NCBI GenBank assembly: GCA_037974665.1
Contig: CM075764.1
Span: forward strand, 76,710,325 to 76,774,324
Direction: 5' to 3'
DNA length: 64,000 bases
Source: Ehretia macrophylla
Lineage: Eukaryota; Streptophyta; Magnoliopsida; Boraginales; Ehretiaceae
Shown: positions 43,601 to 56,079 of the stretch, in pieces
How positions within the stretch are numbered: the stretch's first letter is position 1
How the letters are laid out: every line of letters starts with the position of its first letter
Position numbers and translations under genes: made by a program
Notes under the pieces: generated by a model
What the model was told of the DNA's origin: nothing
The model's input: only the letters and a program-made list of their open reading frames with translations
Databases searched by the model: none

Positions 43601-46427
43601 ATTAGTTTTGTCCTAAAGCTTTGCTATAGTCTTGATTCGGCTAAGCATGCCAAAACAACCATTTATCCAAATTATCTTCACCACCACGGCCACCACCTCT
43701 CTACGCGAGCTGCATGATTATTTTCTAGCCTACTAGTTTTGCGTTATCTCCAAGATCCAAGTGAGCAGCTAGCTGAATAAGTACAAACTTCACTATAATC
43801 ATGATTCAACTATAATTGTTGTCAAACCATCAGCATCACCATCGGGTAAGCTATTAGTTTCACCTGTATGTTTCATCAAATGTCGTGTCTTCAAATGGCT
43901 TCACACACAACAACCTGTTTGATGCACACCTCAAGGCTTTAGATAGATGGTATGCAAGAAGGACACGATGGGTAGCAATGATCACTTATCATTAAGTAAC
44001 AAATATGAATTAGCATGGTGGAAGCATGAGGTGTCAGCCTGCATGGTCACTAGGAACTATAGGCTATGAGTTATCATCTAAGGTTATCAAGGTGTCGAGA
44101 GAATGAGCAGCCTAAAGCATAAGTCAGCAATCACTAAGTACCACACAGCAGCTAGGTATTACCACATTATTCGATAATGTAAAGACACAATTTTGGTTGA
44201 ATTTCATAGTTGTTGATTGCCTTCAATAGGATACCTTAGCTGTCCACTTCCAAGTGCATGCATGGAGCAGTGAACCTTCAATAAAACACGCAGCAACTTA
44301 GCTATCAATCATCACATTCTCTTCACTGTCCGTCCGCTACAAGCTTGCATGAATTAATCTCCTAACAGTAAGGCACGCAGCAGCATAAGAAATCATGAGC
44401 TTAAATTTTACGGTCCAATAAGATCAGAAACCTAGCATTATAAATAAAGCTATAGAACTTTGGACTCTAACACACACAAAGAAAAGAAAAATAATAGACT
44501 TTTATCAAGATTTTAGTATTTAGTTTTCCTTTCTTTCCGCGTGCAAGGCAACAACAACAGGTGTGGGTTTCTTTTAAAAAATGCATTGCTATTCTTTTTG
44601 TTTATGTTTGAGGAATTTTTACAGAATGCTACATCTTAATACGAAAGGGTATTTTAAATTAAAAAAAAAAATTTCTAAATCTCCTTACTTATACAAGTTT
44701 GTAAGCTGCTATTATTCTTTTGTGTTTATTTTACATGATAAGTAAGAAAATTTTGGTGTATAGGTATAATCGTGCTTTCATACCACTATAATGGTAATCG
44801 TTTACATTGCAACACCAAATAGCTTTGATTCATGAGAAGACTATAAAATGAAAGTAAGTGTAGTAGGGAATTAACTAAGTAACATTTACTTCATATATAT
44901 TTTGGATGTAAGAATAGTAGTATTAGTCTGTGTGATGCCTTAACTCATTTTGAATATTTAATGATGTAACCATGCTGGTAGGACTCGGTTAACATTTATA
45001 AGAAACAACTATTAGTACTTTGCTGAGATTAATAAGAGATTTTAAATAAATCCTAAATAAATTGCCATCTTTTGTTGATTAAATTTTTTTCTAAATTAGA
45101 ATTAGAATCCTACCAAGAACTTCAATTAGCAAATTAAAGGTTATAGGACGACTAAGTTAAATTTTAAAATCCCGGTAGTTAACTAATGTTTCTTATGCAA
45201 GTAATTGGAGATCTAGAAAGTGTATAAACTAAGAATTAATTGGTGACATCATATATATACATCTAGTATCTACACTTCTCTTTTGGTTGGCATTTAGGCA
45301 AGTCTTACTAACATACTCAACTTAGTAAAGGAGTTGATTTATCTACCCTGATGATTAACCACCTACCTATTATTAATCCAAACTAGCAATAATTAATCAT
45401 TTTTTTTGGAGACAACAATGAGTTACAACACAATGTCTACTTACTAACTAGACATTTTAATTGACAGCAATGACTGTAATTAGGCAATTTACTTTTACAA
45501 CTACTTTTATTTTGAGTTACTGGAAAATGATTTTGGTTTAATTAAATGTGCTTGTCTGAGACAATCTCTTTTGTTGATCCCCATCCACGAAATCCACAAA
45601 ATACTATCTACTGTGTGTTATGTGACTACTTGTGCATGCTTGTGTGCTACTTGGGGGTTGCAATCTCAGACACGATAGCTGTCACGAACGCCGAGCGGTA
45701 TAGGGCTTGTCAGTGCTCCCGTGACTATTGTGGTCCTATTCTCTCTCCCGCTTGGCGATCTCCACCCTCGGGGAGTTGAGTCATAGAATTCGGGTACAAT
45801 CTGGAGTACCCTATCGGGAGAGATAAGAAGTTGTGATCTTGATCCAGTCGGCCATCTTGAGAAGTGAAGACAAACATATCCTTTGCAATGTGATTTGTAA
45901 ATGTCACTTATATATATTCGTTTACTTGTATTGCATTGCATCATGGTTTTCAAAAGCTCAAATATGTTTTCAAAACTTCCCCGGTTGACCTTCCCGCACT
46001 GAGTTCTTTTGAGCTCATGACCATTTCCCCCCAATTTCAGGTGAAACAAAAGAAGATTGTAAACCCAGATAGTGACAAAATGTGCCTATTTTGCTTCATG
46101 GGCGACCCTAATCTTTTGATTCCGATATTTATTGAAGTTAATATGCACCAACATGACTCACATAGTGAAGAATTCGAGAATGTTAGTATACCCCACCATC
46201 TAGTGTACGACGTTATAGTTAACGCTGTTCCAATTGACTTTGGTTTTGGACCATGGGAGATAGCCTATGTACTGTACTTTAGCCAGGATTACGAGGTGTA
46301 GGCCTTATGTAGTAGATGATTTATCCAGGCTCGTTTTGTCATAGCGGAGTCTGGGTCTGGGCAATAGTTGTAACTTCAGATGTAATCAAAAGGTTTTGTA
46401 ATATATAATACTAGACCTGCATTTTGA
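43601..46427 (+). repeat. Probable older gypsy LTR-like insertion
   Basis: This stretch separates recognisable RT from the RNase H tail of the second copia element. It holds a TATA-like CATTATAAATAAAGC (about 44438), and at 45690-46040 an order of motifs like other gypsy LTRs here: CGGTATAGGGC, GAGATAAGAAGTTGTGATCTTGATC, GCACTGAGTTC...GAGCTCATGACC, and TTTCAG/GTGAAAC. I cannot find its ends or a target duplication, so limits and identity are uncertain. No gene recognised. Confidence 0.35.
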
Positions 46428-46610
46428 ATGTTTAGATTTGCATTCACAGACTCTTTATCTAATCTTGAGAAGGGTTGGGTTTGGGGTCATTACACTAATC
46501 TAGGAATTCTTTTAGAGAAGGTTTTAGTGATAGAATTGCCTTTGCGATATCTCTTAACTAATCCTCTTACAAGGACTCTTTCGAAGAAAGGTATTTTCTG
46601 TAGACATTGA
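46428..46610 (+). pseudogene. RNase H tail of second copia element
   Basis: The frame ends with VLVIELPLRYLLTNPLTRTLSKK, matching the end of copia RNase H (usually ...IADPLTKALS). Just downstream lie a polypurine tract and the 3' LTR, as expected for the end of pol. Confidence 0.6.
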
Positions 46611-46643
46611 GTCAATGAGGGTCAGGCTAGTGCTCTTTCATGC

Positions 46644-46654
46644 AAGTGGGAGTC
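46644..46654 (+). other. Polypurine tract of second copia element
   Basis: AAGTGGGAGTC directly before the 3' LTR start. Confidence 0.65.
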
Positions 46655-46779
46655 TATTGGGATTGGTATGCCCAAAAGACCACTAATACTTAGTCATTAG
46701 AAGATCTGGATGGTTTGCAATAAGATAATTAGTGTCATCATATTCATATGGGCGTATTTTTCTCATTATGTGGATTGAC

Positions 46780-46840
<61 letters not shown>

Positions 46841-48758
46841 AATATAAGGTCCTTGCTTCAAGGAGTAACTTAGGTGCGGGATGGTTACGCTCAGAAGGTC
46901 TAAGTCATGGTCACTTGAATAAGCAAAGTAACTTTGTCCATGACTAAGTAGTAGAGTTAGGCGTTTTACTATGGTAGAAGTCATAGTGGAATAAGTTCCC
47001 TTTGAAGAAGGGTGATCTGCCTTGATCATGGATTTGTTCTAGACTTATTACGCTTATGCAACTGAATGCATTGGACGGACCCCGTAGGTGTAGACTCTAA
47101 ATACGTACTATCAAAGAAAGAGTTCACCTAAACCTAGAAGCTTCTAAATAGACCATAGCTCTTAATCTTGAGCATATGTGGATGAAACAACGAAGTTGAG
47201 TGCTTACATTTTGATCCATTATGGATGTGGTTTTAATAGTTAGATCACCTACTATGTGGTTTGGGTATATAGGACTTGATTAGAAGGGATGTGCATATGC
47301 AATAAGGAGTTTATACATTAATCACTCCCGTAGAATGATCCAAGCTAGATCATCCTGAATCTGTGGTTGCAGTAACACTTAAGGTGTTGAATGTTACACT
47401 TAAGGGTAGCTCATTTAGATAAGTGGATAACTTTAGGAGGATGGTTGAATTGTGGATTAGAGGTTCTAAAAAGACAATATGTAATCAAAGAGGTGATAGT
47501 ACACTTTGGGAACCTATCTTTGGCCATGAGTGAGTATAAAGGGGCATTATGGTCAATATAATACTTGGTCAAAAAACAGAGCGTCATGTATAGATTGACT
47601 GACTCCTGTACTTACAGTAATTATCGTTGAGTGCAGCCAAAGTCTTTTAGTGGAGTAGACTTGGTTGAGATGATATAGTATTACTATAGGACTATCGAGA
47701 ATATTTTATTTATTTCTAGAAGAAATGTTAATTATGTCTTTGGTCCCTCTTCTAGTCATCTACCTAGTTAAGTATCTAAACTTAGTCAAAATATATTATT
47801 TTGAGAGAGGATGTAATCCTTTGACGGTTAGAATCAAAGTAGTCTTTCCATTTTGGGAAGGAGTTTCTATTTTGAGAATTATCAGGATATTGGATTATGT
47901 AATTAATTGATTAATTAAAGTCTAGAAGACTACTAAGATATTTAAGATAATTTTTCCACTATTGAAAAAATAGATTATTCTTAAATAGTAGTTTGGATTT
48001 AGATTTTTGGAATTAATCAATGAGTATTTAATTTATTGGCAATTAGATATTTAAAAATAGACTTTCTATTTTATGGAAATGGATTTCTATTTTTTAATTA
48101 TTTTCAGGATTAAATTAAATTGGAGCAAGCTGGCTGAACCAAGACTATGGCTCATAAGCCAAGGCTGGACGCAAGAGGTGGGACCCATTTAACTTAGGAA
48201 AATTGGCTATGGGGAGGAAAAGAAGGGAGAATGAGAAAAAATAGAAAATTACTTGTAGAAGAGATTTGAACTTTTTTCTGACCAAATCCCACATCAGAAT
48301 TTCAGAATTTTTCTCTAAATCTTCTGCCTATAAATAGACCTCTTCTCTAACTCTGAAAAATGCTCCACACACTATCTCTTCTGAGATTTCCCTTCTCTCT
48401 CTTGAGTAAGCTTCGCCTTTGTGAAGAAACTCAATTCTAGTTTATATCTTTTAGTTTAGCAAAATCTAGTCCCACAACTAGATTATAGTTTAGAAAGGTG
48501 TTGGTCATAGAGGAGAAGATCAAAGTAGATGAGTGGAAGTAATATCTCACAGGCTTGTAGATCAAGGTCTTTTGTGTTCTTGCATCGTTCTTCACAAGAG
48601 GTATGCCTAGATCCTTGTTTCAATTAGGAATTAAATAGTAAACTGTATTTTGTTTTACTATTATATGTTTAATTGCAGAGGATCCTACATGATTATTTCC
48701 GCCATGTTCATAGAAATTTTTGAATATGAATTATGTAACTTAACACAATTTTCCATCA
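46655..48758 (+). repeat. 3' LTR of second copia element
   Basis: About 2104 bp from TATTGGGATTGG (a decayed TGTTGGGATT start) to CCATCA. It matches the truncated 5' LTR from 47045 onward, with many differences, so this is an old element. TATA box at about 48330 (CTATAAATAGACC). It contains a mixed TA/TG microsatellite. The flank at 48759 belongs to a decayed gypsy element. Confidence 0.85.
46780..46834. repeat. (TA)n(TG)n microsatellite
   Basis: About 7 TA units followed by 20 TG units in the 3' LTR of the second copia element. The ORFs through it (CVCVCV and THTHTH) are artefacts. Confidence 0.95.
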
Positions 48759-48849
48759 CAAGGTGCCTTGTATGAAGTTGTTCTTGTGTGTTATATCTAT
48801 GAACTATTTGTATACTTGTCATAATACGTTTATATTCTAGTTATCTACT

Positions 48850-49972
48850 ATGGGGCCCCGTTGACAAACTAGAGGTCAGAATGTTGAGCAAGTAGATTTG
48901 GGTCAACAACCAAAAAATGAGCAGGTTATGGCAAGTATGGCTACCACAATTAACAAGATAACACAAGTTCTGGAAGAACAAAGGCAAGGGGAAAATCAAT
49001 CGGCATATAATCCCGGAGTTGCTCGAGACAGATCTGTGGGTAGTGTTACTACTGGTAGTAATAGCAGCAATTGTCAGCTTGAAAAATTCTTGAAACATAG
49101 GCCAACTAGATTCCTCAGGGAGCCGGATGACGAGCAAGCTGAGTTATGGATAGGTCGGGTTGAAAAGATCTTTAAAGCTCTAGAGTATAATGATGAGATT
49201 AGAATTTCATTTGTTGTATCCTTGCTCGATGGTGACACCAAGCAGTGGTAGCGGACCGTGAGGCGGAGATGGGATGCTGAGAATATACAACACACTTGGA
49301 CTGACTTCGTGAAAGAGTTACGGGATAAATATATTTCTGAGGTAACCCGAGAAAGAAGAGAAGAAGAGTTTATAACACTGAAAAATGGTTAATATGACTG
49401 TTACTCAGTATGAGGCTACATTTGACAGATTATCTCACTATATGCCTGAGCTAATACAGCCTGAGAGACAGAGGATTTAGCAATTTATTCGGGGTTTGAG
49501 GCCAGGCATTCAGCTAAACTTGTCTACTCATCAGTTTACTACCTATACTGATGTCGTGCATGCAGCGTCGAGAGTTGAAAAATGCAAGACAGAGCTGTTA
49601 GCTGGGTCTAGTTAGCCTAATAAGAGGCCATTCATATCTCAGAGTCAGGAAGCATCGAGGCAGTCTTAGTAGGTCAACCAGGGTCAGTAGCAAAGACAAT
49701 ATCAGTCACAGAGTCACCTAGGCCCTATTCAGTCACAGTCACAATCTAGACCAGTACAGAGTTAGACATAGAGTCAGACCCGAGCAGTTGCAACCAGATC
49801 TCAACAGGGTAGCACAACTACATCTACTTATAGAGCCCCTACAGGAGGCATTATTGCAAGACAAGACCAGCAGTGCACTCACTGTCATCGCAGGGGTCAT
49901 ACTGAGCATAATTGCTGGATGAAAATGGGTCGATGCACCGGTTGTGGTAACGAGCAACACAGAGTCAAGGAC
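48850..49972 (+). pseudogene. gag: gag of decayed Tekay-like element, first part
   Basis: Start MGPR at 48850, then a TGA at codon 5 and frame 48898-49251 with RFLREPDDEQAELWIGRVEKIF and FVVSLLDGDTKQW. A frameshift near 49387 leads to TVTQYEATFDRLSHYMPEL. Many TAG and TAA codons follow in the Gln-rich linker. Two CCHC knuckles close the region: CTHCHRRGHTEHNC, then CTGCGNEQHRVKDC ending at the insertion point. The intact relative has the same two-knuckle layout. Confidence 0.85.
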
Positions 49973-52508
49973 TGTGAAATCCCAGTTTTTGTCTTTACCT
50001 CGATTTGCGTGTCTTTGCCTCGATTATGTGTTTTTACCTCGATTTGCGTGATTTAACCTGTTTATGTATTATATGAGTTAGAATGTGCTAAATATGTGAT
50101 TTATGTTCCTAATACATGCTATGTGTGCATTCATGAAATTTTCATAAGAAACAGCATCCGAAATTTTATCGACGATTTTTGTGAATAGTATTTTGAACAC
50201 CTATCCGCTAAAATTTTTACAGGGGTGTTTTAAACGTTTTAAAACCTAGTCCTCTATTATTAATAGACCCATGTTTGATAAAAATTGATTCTGAAACGGA
50301 ATAGTAATTTAAATAGACTTTTCGGGCGAAAAGTAGCGTTTTTTAGCCAAATAGTAATTTCTTCTAAACCCGATTCATGCATTGACATTCGTTGACCTAG
50401 TATATATTAATATAAATGTATTTATATGTGGTATTAAATGATTTTAGATTAATTGTGCATTCAAAAGACATTTGAAAACAAATAATATGACTTTTCACCT
50501 TCTTTTGCAAAAATCGAGCTTTAAGCCGACTCGAGTGGAAATATTTGAATGTAAAACTCTTTGTCACCCAAAATATATTATCTAGAATTAGTTTAAGTGC
50601 CAATTTAATGTTTGAGCAAGAAATAGTCTAAAAATAGAATTAAAATACAAGAAAACACTAAAAATAACTAAGTGTCAACTTTGACTTTCTTTTATTTGTT
50701 TGACCTTTGCTTAATATATCATCAACACACATTAAAAGCTCACAAAACATACTCATTTTACACACACATTACCGAAAATACATGAGAGAGAAGAAAGAAG
50801 GCATTTTCAAGGTTTTTCAAAGCATTTTTCACATAGATTTTGCAATTCAAGTCCAAATCACTGCATTCAAAGCTTGATTTCACTTGTTGGGCATCTATTC
50901 TACATCTTTCTTGCATCAAAACACATCAAAAGTGAGAGAAAAATTCTAGATCTCCAAAGTCATTTTTTTTATATTTTTGCTTATAATTGCATTTTGAACC
51001 ATTAGAATGTTAATTTGAAGTTATATTATTGCTCAGTGCATGCTAGGGATCATTTATGTGTATTACTACGAGATTTGAACCATTGTAGTGAAATTATTTA
51101 TTTTCGGGTATTAAAAGTTGATTAACTAGCTATTTGATGAATATCTTGAGTTGTTGTGGTTGGAATCGATTGCCGTCGATTTCTAAAAGTTTGTTAATTA
51201 AGTGGTAGCGCCGTTATAATTCCGAATTTTCGATTGCGATGTTTGTGTGAAAATCCAGAAATTTCAGCCTAGGTGCATTGAGGTTTTAGGGTTGTTGGGC
51301 TTGATTTTGATGTGTCTTGGTTGGTTTCCGAGAGTGCTAATGTAGTTGATTGAATGGGTGAGTGTTAGAAACTGATTCGGAGTTGTTTGGATTAGTAGAA
51401 TGTAAGATATGATTATTTGAAGTTTAGGTTGTCTTTCTTTAAATTGTTGAATTGAGCCTTTAGTTGATTGGGTGGTATTTGAGTGATTGAATTGTGAGTT
51501 GTAAATGGTTAGACTAGGGTTAGATTACGTGTTTAATGCATGTTAAGTTGGATGGCCTACTTTGTCATCTGACTTAGTTGTTTGTTGTTTAATTGATTAC
51601 TTGATATTATATTGATGATAATTGATTATTATTGATGATTATTGATTGATGATTGATGAACTGGGAGATAGGCAATTCTTCTAGATTGTCCTCCTATGAA
51701 TGATGTTTATTATTATTGCTGAGTCTTGGTATGCGTGTGCCACCTCTCGGGCAGCGTCGGGCTATCAAGTTGATAACGACATGACTACCAGAGACTACCT
51801 CCAGCTCGCATGACGGAGGTATCATGGAGGGCGAGGCTAGTGAGGTACCTCGGGTGCGTGAGTAATGGGGAGTTACAAGAAGAATGGTTGAGATCGTGAT
51901 GGCGTTTGGAGCTACACCAAATAGAGTATCCTTTATTCAATGGTCATTATAGTTTATGTGATGTATTGTTATTGATGTTTATTGTGTATTTACTGCTCAA
52001 AGGATCATTTCCAAGGAGTATAGTAAATACTGTTAGAGATCTATCAGATCCTCACTAGGCTTGTTGTATATAAGCTCACTCTCAATTATTGCATGCATGC
52101 AGGTGTTACTGATTCTGACTACGGGTATGTGCCTCCTGAAGAGGGAAATGTGCCGTATGTGGATGAGTCTTATGTGCAGGAGTCATTGCCATGAGATTAT
52201 CTTAGTTGTTGTAAAACTATGTTTCGTATAACCTATTTCGAAATGTATGAATAGCCTATGTACTAAGTTGGAACGGAGGCATATAACTATGAATGAGTTG
52301 TTGAAGGATTGATTATTGTATAATATGGTTATGTTGTATGTTTTTAATTTTAATTGAGGAGTTAATTGTTGAATGGTTTATGGAGTTGGTTGCATGTTGT
52401 TCTTAAGAGGTTGGTTTAGAGCCTCGGTGTCTTAATTACTGTCATTATACTGCCGAAATTCCGTTGCCTCCTGACTGATTGTAGGTGGGGTCGAGTTGGG
52501 GCGTGACA
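49973..52508 (+). mobile_element. Solo gypsy LTR (family U) inside gag
   Basis: 2536 bp, TGTGAAATCCC...GGGGCGTGACA, with perfect 5-bp target duplication AGGAC (49968-49972 and 52509-52513). It lies just after the last Cys of the second zinc knuckle of the host element. No internal domain. Features: AAAA/GTGAGAG donor-like site at about 50934, GC-rich segment 51730-51910, TATATAAG at 52067-52074, and micro-ORF 52093-52194. Closest to the solo LTR 4261-9082. Confidence 0.93.
52093..52194 (+). CDS. Conserved LTR micro-ORF (33 residues), U solo LTR
   Basis: Starts MHAGVTDSDYGYVPPEE and ends YVDESYVQESLP before TGA. Same length and start position as the T-family copy at 8094-8195, although the surrounding LTRs differ a lot. 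Codon changes include GAT/GAC, TAC/TAT and TCA/TCT. The conserved block is DYGYVPPEE.NVP.VDESYV. Function unknown. Confidence 0.4.
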   Translation: MHAGVTDSDYGYVPPEEGNVPYVDESYVQESLP

Positions 52509-52513
52509 AGGAC

Positions 52514-55500
52514 TACCCTAAATTTAAAAATACTCAAGGTCATGCCTCATGATAGAGTGGTTAGACCAGAGCTTCAAGTGCGGTACCAGCTCAGCGAGCT
52601 CAGGCTCGAGTCTTTTGCCCTAGACCAGGAGGAGCTCCTAGAGACGACTGCGATAGTAGAAGGTACTTTTCTCATTAATAATCAGTCGGTTACAGTTTTA
52701 ATTGATACCGGGGCTACACATTCTTTTATCACTCCTGTGTACACAAACTATTGATTTGAAAGTAGATAAACTGCCATATAAAATTGAGGTAGGCACACCT
52801 ATGGGCACAAAGTTTATCACAGAGTCTGTATATAAAACATGTGATATTTGTACTCAAGGTCGTACTTTTCCTGCTAACTTAATCATTCTGCCTTTTCGAG
52901 ACTTTGAAATTATTTTGGCGATGGATTGGTTAAGGAGATATTATGCTCAACTTGATTGTAGAACAAAAGTTGTAAGATTGCAAATACCTGACCAACTTGT
53001 GATTGAAATAGTCGGGAGTCGTAAATCAACTGGAACACCTAATAATATCTTCCATTAAAGCTTCTAAACTATTGAGTAAGGGTTGTGAGCCATACTTAGC
53101 ATGCATGATTAATCTACCAGCTGATAAATTGAAATTGAATGAGGTGCCTATTGTGAAAGAATTTCCTGGAGTATTTCTTGAGGAGTTGTCGGGTTTGCCA
53201 CCCGATAGGGAGATAGAGTTTGTTATTGATCTGTTGCCAGGGACATTACCTATTTCTAGAACTCCGTATAGAATAACACCACCTGAATTGCAGGAATTGA
53301 AAGTACAATTGCAGGGACTGCTTGAAAAGGGGTTTATACAGCCGAGTTCTTCGCTTTGGGGTGCACCAGTGTTGTTTGTAAAAAAGAAATACGGTTATCT
53401 TCAATTGTGTATTGACTATAGGGGACTCAATTAGGTAACTATAAAGAATAAATATCCATTACCTCTGATTGAAGAGTTGTTTGATCAGCTACACGGTGCC
53501 AAGGTGTATTCAAAGTTTGATTTGAGATAGGGCTATTATCAGCTCAGAATCTGGAAAGAAGATGTACCAAAAATAGTCTTCCGAACGAGGTATGGTCATT
53601 ATGAATTTGTTGTATTGCCATTTGGGTTAACAAATGCTCCAACTGCTTTCATGGATTTAATGCGAAGTGTGTTTCAACCATATCTGGATCAATTTGCTGT
53701 GATTTTTGTTGATAATATATTAGTGTACACAAAATCTGAGGCTGAACACGAACAATACTTGCGGATCGTACTACAGACTTTGCAAGAACACAAGTTATTT
53801 GCCAAATTCAGTAAATGTAAGCTCTGGTTGGATCAAGTTGCTTTCCTGGGTCATATTATCTCGCAGCAAGGGATTTATGTGGATCCAGCAAAGATAGAAG
53901 TAGTGTTATCGTGGAAAAGGTCTGAAACTGTAACTGAAATTCGCAGTTTTCTAGTGCTAGCTGGTTACTATAGGAGATTTGTTAAAGACTTTTCAAAGAT
54001 TGTAGGGCCTTGGACCTAACAAACTCAAAAGACGACTGTTTTCAATTGGGATGACAAGTGTGAGGCTAGTTTCCAAGAATTGAAGAAAAGATTAACCACT
54101 GCTCCCATACTTGCTTTGCCTGAGGGGATTGAGAACTTCGTAATCTATAGTGACCTTTCTAAAGAGGGTTTGGGTTGTGTATTAATGCAAAATAGTAAAG
54201 TGATTGCATATGCATGGAGGAGACTGAAGCCTTATGAACTCAATTACCCTACACATGATCTTGAACTAGCTGCAATGGTCTTTGCTTTAAAGAAGTACAC
54301 CATTACCTATGGGGTAACAAGTTTGAAATTTTTATAGATCACAAAAGTTTGAAATACCTGTTCTCACAGAAAGGTTTGAATATGAGGCAGAGACATTGGT
54401 TAGAATTGTTAGATGATTACAATTATACTATTAGCCATCTGCTAGGCAAAGCTAACACCGTTGTCAATGCTTTAAGCCAAAAACTACCGTTGTCAGTCTG
54501 ATTATTAAGAATTGGGAGTCTATTGAAGAGATGTGCTTGTGGAAACCAGAAACTACTGAAACTAGTATTCAGTTTGCGAGTTTTCAAATTCAGTCCTTGT
54601 TGTTATCCTGAATTAGTGAAGCTCAACAGACAGATCCGTAGACTTTAAAGATCCAAGAAAAATCAAAAGGGGGAGAGTCGGACTTCAGAATACATGATGA
54701 TGGCATCTTTCGGTATAAGAACCGAGTTTGTATTCTAAGTGATTCAGCTTTAAAGAATGAAATTCTTTCAGAGGCTCATAGTTCAAAATATACAATCCAT
54801 CCTAGTAATACTAAAATGTACAAGGACTTAAAGCAACACTTCTGGTGGAACAACATGAAGAGGGAAATTGCTAAATATATATCTAAATGTTTGACTTGCC
54901 AGAAGGTTAAAGTAGAGCACCAGAAACTAGCTGGGTTGTTGCAACCGTTGTCTATTCCTCAGTAGAAATAGGACCATGTTACTATGGATTTTGTGATGGA
55001 CTTGCCGAGGACTCCAAAGGGCTGTGATTCTATTTGGGTTGTTATGGACAGGTTAACCAAGATATCTCATTTCATTGTTATGAACAAGCAAAATAGTCTT
55101 GAACATTTGGCTGAGCTCTACATTGCAAACATTGTAAAACTTCAAGGGACTCCAGAAAGCATTGTGTCAAATAGAGATTCCCGTTTCACATCTCAATTCT
55201 GGCAGAAGTTACAGAAGGCACTGGGAACTTAATTGAGTTTTAGCACTGCGTATCACTCATAGATTGATGGGCAATCTGAAAGAACTATCAGAATTATAGA
55301 AGATATACTGCGAACTTATGTCTTGGACTTTGGTCAGAGCTGGGAGAGATATTCACCTCTTGCGGAGTTTGCATACAACAATAGTTACTAAGCTACTATT
55401 GGTATGGCTCCTTATAAGGCATTATATGGCGATAAATACAGATCTCCGTTGTACTGGGGTGAGGTTGGAGAAATGAGAATAGTTGATCCAACTATGTTAC

Positions 55501-56062
55501 CTGAAATGGTAAAGATGATAGATAATGTTCATCTCATTCGTAAGAGAATACTCAGAGCTCAAAGTCGGCAGAAAAGGTAGGCTGGTGGACACCGTTGAGA
55601 CTTAGAGTTTGTTGTGGGTGATCAAATCTTCTTAAAAATGTCTCCTCGTAAGGGTTTGATTTGACATGGAAAAGGTGGTAAGCTGAGTCCTAGATTTGTA
55701 GGACCATTTGAAATTACTGAGAAAGTTGGTGCTTTAGCTTACATATTGGCTTTACCTCCGAGTTTGGCTAGACTGCATGATGTTTTCCATGTGTCGATGT
55801 TAAAAAAATATCATCCGAATCCTTCACATATCCTTGAGCCAGAACCTTTGCAGATTAGTGAAACTTTGTCATATACAGAGAAACCAATTCAAGTTGTAGA
55901 TCGAAAGGTTCAGGAACTCCGCACTAAAAGTATTCTGATGGTGAAGATTTTGTAGGATCATCACGGGATCGAGGATGCTACATGGGAGAGAAAAGATCAA
56001 ATGAAAGACCGATATCCAAAGTTATTTGCCGAATCATGTAAGAAATTGCGAGGATGCAATTA
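52514..56062 (+). pseudogene. pol: pol of decayed Tekay-like element
   Basis: Pieces in order: protease VLIDTGATHSF (52485-52754 frame), linker to RT (52702-53434), RT with [12 protein letters not shown] and VDNIL in place of VDDIL (53615-54019), so a catalytic Asp is lost, RNase [12 protein letters not shown] (54080-54337), integrase HHCC near 54774-54900, catalytic block MDFVMDLPRTPKG and SNRDSRFTS (54984-55232), and the chromodomain-like end (55746-55955 and beyond). At least a dozen stops and several frameshifts. Many stops are TAG where the intact relative has CAG or TGG. Confidence 0.88.
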
Positions 56063-56079
56063 GTTTAAGGAGGAGAGTG

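Larger units (their letters stand above)
48759..56079 (+). mobile_element. Decayed Tekay-like gypsy element, internal region
   Basis: Internal region of an old gypsy element in plus orientation, homologous in protein to the intact element at 25647-35527 but with a different LTR. Its 5' LTR and primer site are gone: the second copia 3' LTR abuts its leader at 48759. Gag starts at 48850, pol ends near 56062, and a polypurine stretch (AAGGAGGAGAG) precedes the 3' LTR. Gag is split by the solo LTR 49973-52508. Confidence 0.88.

Noticed and set aside
46732..47029. CVCVCV and THTHTH repeat proteins
   Set aside because: Frames through a TA/TG microsatellite.
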